A DNA stretch of 64,000 nucleotides from Bactrocera neohumeralis (taxonomy: Eukaryota > Arthropoda > Insecta > Diptera > Tephritidae): NCBI RefSeq assembly GCF_024586455.1, contig NC_065919.1:23660839-23724838 (forward strand), in the 5' to 3' direction. The notes under the pieces are model-generated. The model did no database searches, had not been told where the DNA came from, and saw only the letters and a program-made list of their open reading frames with translations. The position numbers and the translations under genes were made by a program. Position 1 is the stretch's first letter. Every line of letters starts with the position of its first letter. This document shows, in pieces, positions 1-11,112 of the stretch.

Positions 1-150
1 TTATCAAGTGCCCATAGAGGGAAGCGATTTTGCTCGGGAAGGTCGAGCGGCTTTAATTCTTGCACAAGCTGTATATTGTACGCTTTCAATTAAAGATCTC
101 CACGTAAAATGCAATATGTTGTTATATTTTCTTTACTTCGCGCTGGAGGT
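1..150 (-). pseudogene. Mariner-like transposase fragment, truncated at window edge
   Basis: On the minus strand this encodes LKAYNIQLVQELKPLDL and LWAL blocks that closely match the transposase copy at 17,635-18,590 (LKAYKTLLVQELKPLDL). A stop codon at 88-90 interrupts the frame just after ILRGDL, so the copy is dead. The rest of the transposase would continue to the left of the window. The upstream (higher coordinate) side runs directly into an unrelated open frame at about 150-521. Confidence 0.72.
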
Positions 151-521
151 AGTCCATTTATTGCTACTTCAACTCTCAGCTTAGCTCCACTGCAGTTTAA
201 AATCGGCTCCACAGGCTTAGGTTCTTTAATTTTCGGTTCATTCTGGTTGATGTTTTTCTTTTGCGAATCCACTTCCAGAAGCTTTGTCCAAAGGTTTAGT
301 AAGTTAGTGAATCTTGACTTCAAAAGTTCGACAGACAATAACCGAAAGCCATGCAAAGTAACGGCATCGTTTTGGAAAAATGAATGAAGCGTTAGCGACA
401 TAGCAAATTTTCCATCGCAAATCGACGAAGGTCGGTATTTTTTTTCGTCTGTACCTTTTGTAGCATCCCTATTGAAAACCCCGTTATATGAGAATATATA
501 TTTACTTCGCTTAAAGCACAT
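90..521 (-). pseudogene. Unrecognised 143-codon open frame fused to transposase remnant
   Basis: Open frame on the minus strand. Its last ten or so residues (TTYCILRGDL) belong to the mariner-like transposase; the remaining ~130 residues look protein-like (VFNRDATKGTDEKK, SICDGKFAMSLTLHSF, LLSVELLKSRFTNLLN) and do not resemble transposase. I do not recognise the family. The frame begins where a mini-me fragment starts at about 522, so the segment is sandwiched between two mobile-element pieces. It could be a captured host gene fragment, part of an unfamiliar transposon, or chance. No promoter or splice signals are evident. Confidence 0.35.
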
Positions 522-782
522 TAGTTCCTAAAATTTTCAGACATCGATCTTTTCATGCGCCCTTTTCTCAGCAAGAAACTGCTGATTTGTCGGAACCGTC
601 GATATCGGACCACTAAACATATAGCTGTCATACAAACTAAGCGATCGGAAGCAAGTCCTTGTATGTAAAACTTATTTATTCGACGAGATATCTTCACCAA
701 ATTTGGTGTGGATTATTGTTATTTTATTATTATATGTTTGTGTAGCTTCGGTGCAATCGGAAGGTTTTTTCTTGCTTTAATT
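522..782 (+). repeat. Mini-me-like element, 3' half
   Basis: Carries the family's downstream landmarks in order: TTTTCTC-AAGAA-CTGCT, TCGGAACCG, GATATCGGACCACTA, CATATAGCTGTCATACAAACT, CTTGTATG-AAAACTT, ATCTTCACCAAATTTGG and the 3' end TAGCTTCGGTGCAATCGG, as in the fuller copies at 12,595 and 42,352. The 5' half with the TATA and GTCT repeats is missing. Confidence 0.7.
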
Positions 783-3550
783 ATAGTTGGTATCCTGAAG
801 GTTTTTTGATATGCTCTTGACCATCTTAATCACCGTGAACGGCAAAACTGTTTTCTCATGATCTGGTTCCCCATTTCCATATATTACATTTGTATGTTTT
901 TCTAAAAGCTTTAGTGTTATGAGGAGATATTTTTTTTTAGAATTACGACCTTGAGTTGTGACATCTTATTCGATTGTGCCAAGTCTCGACTAAGTTCACG
1001 ATTTTTGCTCCAATATTTAAAGGCAATTTCAGTCTCAAATATAATTATTTAGTTTTCCAGAATACTTATTACAAGCAAACAAAAAATACAAAAACATATT
1101 TCTGTTTCACTTAATTGGACCCACAAATTTTTGGTTTTCTTTTAATGCATTGTAGGTCATTTTTCAGCCATTTACCTTTAAATGGTTTTACTACATTGTC
1201 ACTTGCCTATTTATTGCTAATAAAATCTAAGACACGCCTTGCATTTGTTATTATTGCTTTCCGGTGTATTGAAGATTACTGTTTTTTTCTGTCTCGCCAG
1301 ACTGTCGTTGCGCTAATAATTAAATTAATTATATTTACGTACGAGGCGTAAAGTCGCCGCTTAGTGCAATAAACAATTTACATAGATTAGAAAGTATGTG
1401 AATGAGGTCCTTTCGCTTTTCATAAACTGCTAAATGCTAAAGGCGGCAACAGACAGACCTGCGTCTGAGACTTGCAACTTTCTACATCCTTTCGCTGACA
1501 ACAGCTGGCCGCCACTGCGCCTGCGTACGCCGTTTACATGTCAGTCACACGATTAATAACCAACAACAAGTGAAATAGCGTTGAAAAAATATGCAGATAA
1601 CAACAATAACAACAACAACAACAAAAGAAAGCAAACATATTACTAATAGCAGCGGCAACAACAACATCAAATAGTTATAATGACAATAGTTAAACGCTTG
1701 GTTAGCGCAAGCGCGCAAATCAATCAAAGCGACGCAAACCAATTGACCGGCAACATTTACATATTTACATACATGGACATGTGTGTGCGCTAATTTATTA
1801 TATACGGCGATAATGTTTGTATGTATGTATGTAACCGTGACATTGTTATTTTTATCTGCGTTAAATTTTTATTTCTTCCAAGTTCACCGCTGTGTGTGTG
1901 ACTAATTCCCCAGTTGCGCCTCGCTGTGTGATTGCGACAATTACAACAACATGCACAAACGTGTACCATACAGTCAGCGTGATGGTAAATTGCTACATGT
2001 TGCTGCAACATGTGCCGCGCGAACGCAGACAAAACGTGCCGCCAATACTAAATAGCCAACTTGCCACATGCCGCATGTCGCAAGCGGCATATATGCGCAT
2101 TGCAATGTATGTATGAGTGTATAAACAATCTTTATCGTAACTGCCTGGCTTTTCCTCGCTAGCCGCCTGTCAATGTCCATTTGTCGTTTGTCATTTGATT
2201 GCTCGGTCGCGGTGAGGCCGTAAGTTGTGCCCCACCATCGAATTGCCTCATTTTATTTTTATTTAATCAAAATTGTTTTCTAATTTTGCATTATTTTGCT
2301 ATTATTATTGTTGTTTTGCTGTTGGATTTTTTCGTTTTTGTTGTTATTATTGTTGTTGTATTATTATTTTTCTATTATTATTGTTTTTGTTGTGTGTCTC
2401 TGATTTTTCGCTATACGCGCAATCAAATTATTTGCATCTAATCGATAATTACCGATCAACACATGTTGCGCCGCACAAATGTTGGTGCGCATGCGCGCAT
2501 TGTATGCATTGTAGGCATATACGCGACATTATCGATAATTGACAATCTCGTTTTTTTTTTTACAAGTTTTTGAGCAATTTTTTTATTATTTTTTTTTTCT
2601 CTTTTTTGTTTTTTTTCTATTTTTTATGAATAATTTTTATTGGTCTACTGCTCTTCGGCAACCACTTATCGCAATTGCATTGCCAATTATTAATTATAAA
2701 GCGTGCAACATACTTATTGCCAAGGCGTAGTTGTGCGGCAAGCACTTATCATTTTCATACACATATAACTATTTATGTCCATACAAACGAGTTTGTGCAA
2801 CAAGAATTGAAAAAAAAATCCGCAATGTTATTATTGCTGTGTGTCGCACAAGCTCATTTGCAACATCCGCAGGCGTTTGCCGGTACCAGCAGTGGGCAAT
2901 GTCAATGATAGCATGCTGTAGTGGGCATGCGCTGCGGTTGTGGCGCTGCTGCAGAGACTGTGACACCCACTTAGATGTGCGCAAATACTCTTACAACAAA
3001 CGCACACACACCTTTTTGTGCACATACACACACGAACGTAATCAGGCCTCGTTGCAATTGCCTTTTTTGCGGTCTCAACTGGGCGTTTGCGGCTGCCACA
3101 AAACCGCCCAATAAACGCTGCACCACCTAGGCACTCGCTGTATATTGGGTGTTGAGTTGTTATTGTTGTTGTGTTTATATTTTACTTCGTAGTTTTCCCA
3201 AACCACTTAAATGATAGTCTTTTTTAGTGTCAGTTACTCACTTAACTCTGTGGCCGATAGCTATCATCATATGCTTTGCTTGATGAGATTGTTGTTGCTG
3301 GCCGCAAATAATAATTAAACGAAACAAATTAACAAAAATAAAACATGCAAATGCAGGAAATGTAATGTATGTCATTAAATGAAATATTAGTTTTTACGTT
3401 CTCTGGCTGAGTTTTGGCGACATTTTGCTCTCAGTTCTGCTAATCTGCTAACGGTATGTTTGAATTCACGAAGCTGCAGACGTCTGTGACTTTCATTGGC
3501 AATTGCGCTACTTCTTCAACCCTTGAGAGCATAGTCATAGAGCTCAAATT
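783..3550. other. Intronic AT-rich sequence without a recognised gene
   Basis: Nothing coding recognised. Contains CAA/GTT trinucleotide runs near 1,600-1,640 and 2,290-2,390, CA-rich stretches, TATG microsatellites near 1,820, a long T tract near 2,550-2,620 and one TATCGATA palindrome at 2,530-2,537. Open frames here are low-complexity shadows of the trinucleotide repeats. Confidence 0.6.
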
Positions 3551-3553
3551 AAC

Positions 3554-3605
3554 AATTCCCACGACAACCGGTTCTACATTACCGGCATTATCCGGCTAAG
3601 AGCTG
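3554..3605 (+). repeat. Fragment of a GACAACCGG dispersed repeat
   Basis: TTCCCACGACAACCGG followed by ACCGGCATTATCCGGC matches the start of the repeat at 13,209-13,322; the second half is lost. Confidence 0.5.
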
Positions 3606-3957
3606 TCTTTTCGGAGCTCTAATCCCGTTTGGATTGGTAGCTTTTTTTGAACTCAAATTGAAGATCCAACTAGTCTCTTTGTACAAAGAAGTGAAGTTTC
3701 AGCAAACTTATGGTCTTAATCAGTGATTACTTTTCATGCAATCCCCTCCAATAAACTTTTAAATGTGATCAGCTCAAATAAGAATTTCATCTTCCCTACT
3801 TAACTAGAAAAATATTTGATGGAATTAATATATTCTTGCACAAACCTGCTTTCGCAAGGATCTCGTTTAAAAATTGGTCAATCCCCTCAAAAATTCGGCT
3901 AATTCGATATGTGAACCCTGGAGTTCTTAGTTGTATTTGGCCTTTTTAATGTTAAAA

Positions 3958-4110
3958 TATGTGACCTGGTCTACGGAAAGGGGGCTTAGGTGTCAAAAAA
4001 AAAGGAGAACAATTAATGAGATAACGAGAAACTGACGATTATTTTTAACAGCTTTTCCCAGAAAACTAGTTTTCGCACGTTAGCTCCCTTTTGGTAGACC
4101 AGGTCACATA
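3958..4110. mobile_element. Short MITE with long terminal inverted repeats
   Basis: The left end TATGTGACCTGGTCTAC at 3,958 is repeated in inverted form at the right end, GTAGACCAGGTCACATA finishing at 4,110. The match continues with mismatches inward for about 35 bp (AAAGGG, CTTAGGTG versus CTAACGTG). The 153-bp element has no coding capacity. It sits immediately upstream of a mini-me copy. Superfamily not assigned. Confidence 0.7.
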
Positions 4111-4112
4111 TA

Positions 4113-5215
4113 TTTATATTGACTATATTAAGTTTGCCACGAAGTTTGTAACACCCAGAAGGAAACGTCAGAAACCCTATATATCAGCGTGACGATCTGA
4201 GTTGATTTAGTCCTGCAGTTTTTGAGATGTCGATCTGAAATTTGTACCCGTTCTTTTCTCAAACTCAAGTCCTTGTGTCTTCACCTTCTTTATTGACGTA
4301 GACACCGCTTGTGCGTAGACACCGAGTTTACAACAGCGCGCCAGTCGTTTCTTCTTTTCGCAGTTTGGCGCCAATTCGAGATACCAAGTACAGCCAGGTC
4401 CTTCTCCACCTGATCTCCCCAATGGAGTGGAGGTCTTCCTCTGCTTTCCCCGGCGGGCACTGCATCGAATACTTTCATACATTCGGACGACATGACCTAG
4501 CCAGCGCAGCCGCTGTCTCTTAATTTGCTGAACTATGTCAATGTCTTCGTATAACTCGTACAACTCATCGTTCCATCGAATGCGATATTCACCGTTGCCA
4601 ATCCGCAAAAAAACATAGATCTTGCGCAGAACCTTTCTCTCGAAAACTCGCAACGTCGACTCATCAGTTGTCGTCATCGTCCAAGCCTCTGCACCGTATA
4701 GCAGGACGGGCATTATGAGTGACTTATAGAGTTTGGTTTTTGTTTGTCGAGAGAGGACTTTACTTCTCAATTGACTACTCATTCCGAAGCAGCACCTGTT
4801 GGTAAGAGTTATTCTGCGTTGGATTTCAAGGCTGACATTGTTGTTGGTGTTTATACTGGTTACAATATAGACGAAATTATTTACGATTTCGAAGTAACGT
4901 GGGAGCCAAGTCGCGAGTGCGACGACTGTTTTTTTGATGACAGGAGATATTTCGTCTTGTCCTCATTCACTACCAGACCCATTTACTTCGCAGTCCTTGT
5001 ATGGAAAACTTTTTTTTGAGATTTCTTCAAGAAATTCTGGGTGAATTATTGGTCATAGCTACAATCTCCGAATATATTGTTCAGATCGGTCCTCTGTAGC
5101 ATACATGTGCCATTCAAACTGACCGTTCAAAATCAAGATATGCCTGTAGAACTTGTGTGCTATAAAATATGTACCTGTGTAGAGTGCTATACCAAGTTAG
5201 CTTTTTTTCTTGTTT
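4113..5215 (+). repeat. Mini-me-like element split by a nested retrotransposon fragment
   Basis: The 5' part (4,113-4,261) has ATATTAAGTTTGCCACGAAG, TGTAACACCCAGAAGGAA and the GATCTGAGTTGATTTAG core; the 3' part (about 4,995-5,215) resumes with CTTGTATGGAAAACTTTT, CAGATCGGTC and the AGTTAGC...TTTCTTGTTTT end. The middle is replaced by about 730 bp of minus-strand reverse-transcriptase sequence, showing that the retrotransposon fragment is younger than this repeat copy. Confidence 0.7.
4262..4995 (-). pseudogene. Non-LTR retrotransposon reverse transcriptase, C-terminal fragment
   Basis: Minus-strand frames give, in order, MGLVVNEDKTKYLLSS and HSRLGSHV (about 4,982-4,905), then after a shift FEIVNNFVYIVTSINT, LEIQRRITLTNRC, SRQTKTKLYKSLIMPVLLYG, AEAWTM and VFERKVLRKIY, QRLRWLGHVVRM, and after a second shift GRPPLHWGDQVEKDL and NWRQTAKRRNDWR. 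This order (thumb region, LYGAEAW, GHVVRM, then the RW/WRQ tail) is typical of the C-terminal part of endonuclease/reverse-transcriptase proteins common in arthropod genomes. At least two frameshifts and loss of the catalytic palm mean it is dead. It is 5' truncated and nested in a mini-me element. Exact clade not assigned. Confidence 0.85.
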
Positions 5216-6769
5216 TAATCTATTTTTAGCTATATGATGTATCCTTAGAAGTCCAATTTGTTAATGTGTTCGAAATTGAAATCGAGTTAAATTATTTGAT
5301 AAAATTTTTTAAATTATTTGTTCATAAAGCGCAATTCTCTTCTCCCGCATGCGTTAATTTCTTAAGTAAAGAGGAAAAGCAGACTTCACTTAACAACCAA
5401 ACGCGAAATTTTACACTTGAAAGCAGACAATTTTTTTTCTAATTACAAATATCGCACAAGAAATTTTCCCACAGCGGCCAAGTAACAAGCCATCACCGCT
5501 GCAAGTGTTTTCTTCAGCTCCCTCAGCAGTCGGCAATTCATGCAAGCGAGCAAATTTTTTTTCCACGTAATCAACCAAACACCGCCAGCCCGACTTTGAC
5601 TCTCTGCGCCAGGCATTACTTTACGCCATTAACACCAACACCCTGGCTTTTTTCGGTTGCGCGCCGGTCAACTGCTCGCCAGCTGGCTAACTGCGCGCTA
5701 GCAAAGTGCAAGTCAAGCAAAATAAAAAATTAAAAAAATATTGCAGGAAAATCTGCGCGACTGCTGGGTGCGCCACAATTTTTCTTGCAGCGATTTTATT
5801 ATTATTTTTTATTTTACTTTTTTGCTTTTAGTTGTGCTTGCTTGTTTACAATGGCCAATCTCCTTCGGTGCGAAAAAATTGTCCACATCAATGTAATTGT
5901 CCACAATTGATTTAATATGCAATTTGTTGTCCACGACGCTGCCCATGCACACATACATACTAAATTTTGTTTTTATTTCTTTTTTTGCCGCTCGTAAGAG
6001 AGTTGTCACTTTCTTGTTGCTTGTTTGTTGTTGCTTATCTGTCACCTGACGCTGTGATTTATTTGCACGTTTTATTTGATTTAAACGCTTATTACTTACA
6101 TTTAAGCGTGTAATGTAATCAAATATGTCTTTAATTGGCATTTTGTGGTGTGATTGAACTCGCGATTGCCTTGGACATGATATTGAAATTTTAATTTGAT
6201 TAAAATTTTAATTTTTATTTGTTGACATGGTGTCAAAACTTTCGCTTTGGCATATGTGCTCTCAGTTCTATACAAATTTTACAGTTACCAAGAAAGTTTG
6301 CGTTTTCTAGGGCAAGTTAAAAAGAAGAAAAGAAGAAGCAGGTCTCATGTTCAAACCAAAATATTGACTTTTTGAAGCTAAGAAATTTTCAAAAATAGTC
6401 AAGATTGAAACACAAAGTTTTTAAATATCCAAGAAAATGTTTGGGGGAACGCCACTACTTGCCGTCAGTTTTCTTTCCCCGCTGTTATTTTCATAAAAGA
6501 TTAAAATATAATTTATTTTTTCGGTTAATCAAGCCATAGAAGATTATTGAACACTGAAATAATCGAAAAGGTTTTATTCTGCAGATAAATCTATTTTAAT
6601 TATTTATAAGCTTATGAGGGATCAATTTAGTTTTAAATTGGGTGGGTCTATAAATATATAGTACGTAATGTTATGTGGTAATTTTTATTCTAAATAGTTT
6701 TCTTGCAATAGCTACCTTTTATATTTCGAGATTAGAGGATAAAAACAAATTTTAATCATCGAAAATCGT
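5216..6769. other. Intronic sequence without a recognised gene
   Basis: AT-rich single-copy-looking sequence. A 110-codon minus-strand frame at 5,809-6,141 is Lys/Gln/Thr rich and matches nothing I recognise. No repeat family recognised. Confidence 0.5.
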
Positions 6770-7395
6770 TTTATTGTTTTTTCAAAATATTCTCCATTAA
6801 AATCTTTAAACTTTTGTTTTTGAACCAATTTTCGAAGCACTTTTGACACTCTGATTGAATTATCTCCAAAATATGCATTCTGAACGCATCAACCGCTTTT
6901 TCAGTTGTCAAAAAATTTTGACCTTTTGGTTTATTCTTTCCATACGGGAATAAAATGAAATCATTCGGTGTCAAGTCAAGACTTTAGGGTTGATTACTCA
7001 GCAAATCAATGTTTTAAGTGCTCAAAAACACTGTTGTCGATGTTGGTTGTGGTGAAGAGTGATCCATCTCCAGCTGTCACAATGTCATAGGCGTGTTTCG
7101 AAGCATCGCTATCGTATTTTTTGTAAAATTTCTCTCGGTCTTTCTTGAGCGATTGACAAATTGTGTAAAATCTAGCGAAAACAAATTTTTTTGCAGTGAA
7201 ATGTTCATGCAACTTTCAATATATGCTGGTCACACTAAAGCCTATGGTTGTCCCAATCTCACGAATCGTGAAATGCAATTAGTTTGCGCGCAGCGCCAAT
7301 AGTTTCCGGAAAAAACAATTGAATTTGGACACTCCTTCAGGAAATCCCTCTTAGGGTGATCTACGACCTCGATTGAATTCCCTTCGATAAATACT
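6770..7395 (-). pseudogene. Mariner transposase remnant
   Basis: Minus-strand pieces follow mariner order: EFNRGR and EFPEG-like residues near 7,375-7,330, REIGTT and LHEHFTAKKF near 7,260-7,180, SKHAYDIVT followed by a ruined GDES site (GDGS), a large gap, then SLDLTPNDFILFPYGKN, EEAVDAFRMH-like AVDAFRMHILEI, and CFENWFKN. The third catalytic Asp (in LDLTPND) is present, the first is mutated in context, and the second is deleted with the middle of the protein. Several stops and frameshifts. Closest to the mariner subgroup that includes the SETMAR-type transposase, by recalled motif similarity. Confidence 0.82.
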
Positions 7396-9865
7396 GGTCC
7401 TTGATGGAACTTCATCGCCTAAAATTGAAATTGAATTAAGTTTAGATGCAATGTTACTGAGTTAACCACATCAAAAATTTGTAAAAAAAAAAAAAAATTT
7501 AGCAACTTAATTCCATTTTTTGGCCAAGATGAATATTTTAAGTTACTGTAAGCAACACAAATAGTATCGCTTGTCAGAACTTGAAATTTAATATTAATTG
7601 TCAATTAATAAATTGTTCGTTAAATTTGGGTGCAATTTAAAGCTAATTTCTTAAAATTTTTGATTTGCTGTTTCAAACCCTAAACTTCCAAAAATGCATT
7701 CTATATATTTATTAATTGTATCTTTGGATAAAAATCGACATGCAGTGAATAGTAATTGGCAATAAGTAAATTTTCGGTTAAATTTGTTGGCCATTAAAAG
7801 TTAATGTTTTCAAATTTCCTTATATCCTACAATAATGGAGATCTGCGAAAAGATATTTTGTACACAATTATTAGAAAACCTGAAACCTGAACAAATCTTG
7901 CATTAGGATAGAACACTTTTCAAGTTTTTTCAGCTATAATTTTCACTTTAGTAGAAAAAAGGTTGCTAATTTCATATAAAAGCTTCGATAATTTGTAAAT
8001 TATAGATAAATTTGGCCTAAATGAAAGCAAATTTTTAACATAGATATTCCTAACTTTTGAAGTCTTAGCATAGAAAACGATAAATAAACATAGTTAGAAC
8101 CCAAAAGGCGCCAACTGAGCTGAGTTTCAAAACACTTAAAATTTTATGCTGTTTTTCTTTGCTAAAATTCGAACTAAGACTTCGAAGTCAAGAAGTGAGA
8201 ATGCTCCTACTGGGTTGAAAACATTTTGGATCTGCAATTTACAGGTCAATATTGAGTCTGATAAATTATATATATGTAGTATGTGTGTATGCTACGTGTA
8301 TTTTCATATCTCCTCAGCTCACTTGACCTTAAGATTACACATTTATATGCACATATACGTGTGTTGTTTGTATACATTTACGATTTCTACTTTTCCAAGG
8401 TAGATTTCTTCTCACCAAACGCAAGCAGAAGGTTAAATGCGGGTCGCCAAAACATTCAACACGGTGGCAGCGAACAGACAAATAATAAATTTGCTTACAT
8501 GACTACTTAAAAGCTGTAAAGCATCACTTTTTGTTATTGTCGCACCGACATACATACATACAAATGTACATGTTGTAGCATTAGTTGCTCATACTGTTTT
8601 TTGTTGTTTTTGCTTGCAGTATTTTGCATAGATACATAGGCGGCTTTTGTGCGTCTGCGCATGCGCCTGCCTGCCTTTGGCCGCACTGCTGTCATGACAG
8701 CTACCACATTTGCTTTTGCTGTTGGCGGCTTTACGACCGCCAGCATGTCGCTGTCCAGTTGCCTGCTTGCCTGCCTGCCTGCCTGTCTATGTCAATGTCA
8801 TGGCACTCTATTACACTAAGATGACAGTGTGTAACATATGGGATGTAGCGCCTCGGCTGCCACAACGGCTTTTCTTGTGGTTTATGGTTGTCTTGGCCGC
8901 TGCTGCTTCTGTCACGCGGACAACGTCAACATTTTGATTAATGCGTTTGTAATGGGCAGACATGATAGGCGCATGCGCATGCGTCATGACGTTCTACGCA
9001 GACACACACACGCACATATCCACATTAAATTTCTGTATTGGCGTTGACGAGAAGCTGGTTTTCGGTGCTGCGGGGGAGACAGTATAACGCACGCATGTCT
9101 GCACACTGCATTGCAACTTTTTGTTGTCCTTCTTGTTGTTGTAGCAATGCTGTTTATTGAATTAAAACTGCATTTGGCCAGTTAAGAAATTAAATGAAGA
9201 TTTAAAGGTGGTAGCGCAACGCCAAACAGCAATTGATAGCAGCCAGTGGGCATCACTGGCGATTTTAACCTCTAAATTTCTGCATATACAAATTAATTGA
9301 ATTTATTATGCTTGCCATTTACTTTTCACAACTTCTTTATTGCTTCGTTGCACTTTCATTTCGCACCGAGTTGCCGGCCGGCCATTTGGCTTTGCGCTGC
9401 TGTATTCCTTTACTGCCTGTCTGACGGACAGCTGTTGCTCATAAATCAGCGGCGCACTGACGCGTAACACTGTCTTTTCTGCCACGCGATAGCCGCTTAT
9501 TTTCTTTTTTACTTTTTGCAGAAGTGCGTGTGACCGCGTTGTGCAGCATCTGCGTTGTAGGCCAAGTGCGCCTCTGCGCATGCGTGTAGCGATTTTTTTT
9601 TAAGTTGGCCGTTATAGCGTTTCTTATTGGGTGGGTAGCAGATCAAATTATAACTTGTTTGCCATAATAATTAAACTTTATTTCGGTCTATGGAGATGAT
9701 TCCTGGTACCTGTTCTCAATAAATAATTCAAAAATATAAAAAAAACAAGAAAAACCGTAAAATTCGAAAGCATCGAGACAATAACAATCTTTGCAAATAA
9801 AAAGGCACATAATCGATTTTTTTGTTGTTCTAAACTAAACAAAGTAAATCAATCAAGCACTTGAA
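7396..9865. other. Intronic sequence without a recognised gene
   Basis: No coding signal recognised. AT-rich to 8,500; 8,560-9,600 is richer in GC with TGCC tandem repeats (about 8,762-8,787), CATGCGCATG-type palindromes near 8,660 and 8,975, and CA repeats at 9,001. Overlapping open frames on both strands here follow these repeats. Confidence 0.5.
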
Positions 9866-9872
9866 GTCTTAA

Positions 9873-10350
9873 GGGGGTATTCTGGTTTAGAAATTCGAAA
9901 AAATCGATTTTTGCATATTTTTATAGTATAACCTTTCAAGAAAATGTCCCTAAGAGGATTTTTCGAAATTCAAATTATTTTTCGAGTTACAGCTCATTTT
10001 GTGACTCCGACTCCGACTGCGCGCGACTAGTTCTCAAACTTCAAACTTTTCTCATAACTACTTTTCTAGAAACGGTGCGCATGATATCTCAAGTTCTACT
10101 CAACCGATTCACATGAAATTTAACACAGAGCTTTCTTATACATTATAATATCGCACTACGAAGAGCTTTCGAAAGAATTTTCTTTTTTTTATTTTTAAAA
10201 AAATCCAAACCACAAAAAAAGAGGGAAAATACGAAACTTTTTTTTCAAACCTCCACCATTTTGTAAAAAAATTTTTTTTTTCAAAAACGTTTCGTAGTGC
10301 GATAACTACACTTTTACTCTTCACGGATTTCGCATAAATTTTCATTTTAG
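9873..10350 (+). mobile_element. TTAA-flanked element, left end only
   Basis: TTAA at 9,869-9,872 is followed by GGGGGTATTCTGGTTTAG, almost identical to the perfect 18-bp terminus of the element at 32,284. A run of AAAATCGATTTTT follows and the sequence ACTCAACCGATTCACATGAA occurs inverted relative to a motif of the other copies. No matching right end was found, so the copy is truncated or rearranged. An internal inverted repeat at 10,150/10,291 may be a separate insertion. Confidence 0.6.
10150..10303. repeat. 13-bp perfect inverted repeat bounding a 154-bp segment
   Basis: ATCGCACTACGAA at 10,150-10,162 is repeated inverted as TTCGTAGTGCGAT at 10,291-10,303. The segment between is T/A rich with no coding content. 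It may be a small MITE or a foldback inside the surrounding TTAA element. Confidence 0.5.
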
Positions 10351-10519
10351 GTCACGGAAAGGATTTATATCCTGCACACCAGGCCAAGCCATTATTTCAT
10401 CAGTCTCTACTTCGCCGACCTGCAGTTTTTTAAATTTAATTTTTTTTTATATTATTTATGTTTTGTATTCTTATCTCTATCTTATTTATTATAATTGTAA
10501 TTCATTGTTAAGTGTATCG

Positions 10520-11112
10520 ACAATTTTTATTCATTTATTTCCACGTAAACGATAGCGATAATTTTTATTGTTACTTTTCGATTTTTTTTTCATCGGTTGA
10601 GATGGTTTTTATTGAAAGGAGGAAAATTGTATCAATTTTATTTTTGACCTCGTATTTTGTTGTCGAGTATAATCTGATATTGACAATTTCTTATCGATCT
10701 CATGTTTTCGCAACACAAAAACTTGATCGTTGTTTTGTTGTTTGCTATTTTTAGGTAAGAAATTTCTTATGACTTATCGATATTTATCGATTTTTAATTT
10801 TTTTCATGCCTTATCGATATTTATAGATTTTTAAATTATCATAAACTGTTTTATTGCAGTTATTTTTTAAACTACTTTATAGATAGATAGATAGATAGGA
10901 GAAATCTACTCCGTTGAAATCCAAAAATAGTATAATTTATTATTTTTATTTCACGATCGTTATTTACATTTCCCAATGTTGTTAATCATTTGATCAATTT
11001 TATTTAAATTGAAGCGTTCTTTTGTTTGGGAATAAAATTTATCGATTGTCAAAAACTTATAATAATGTATCGATATATTGTTAGCGATATATATCGATTT
11101 TTATCGATGAAT
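10520..11112. promoter_or_regulatory. Cluster of TATCGATA (DRE-like) motifs
   Basis: Exact TATCGATA palindromes occur at 10,775-10,782, 10,812-10,819 and 11,068-11,075, with further TATCGAT or ATCGAT copies near 10,690, 10,786, 11,040, 11,092 and 11,103. In Drosophila, TATCGATA is the DREF site and CGATA clusters bind the boundary factor BEAF-32. The clustering is seen directly; function as an internal promoter, enhancer or boundary is inference. The flanking sequence is AT rich, which raises the chance rate of such motifs. Confidence 0.35.

Noticed and set aside
5809..6141. 110-codon minus-strand frame rich in Lys, Gln and Thr
   Set aside because: No recognisable domain and no splice or promoter signals; consistent with chance in AT-rich DNA.
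8762..8787. CCTG/TGCC tandem run as part of a CRISPR-like or functional array
   Set aside because: Simple tetranucleotide repeat with no spacers.
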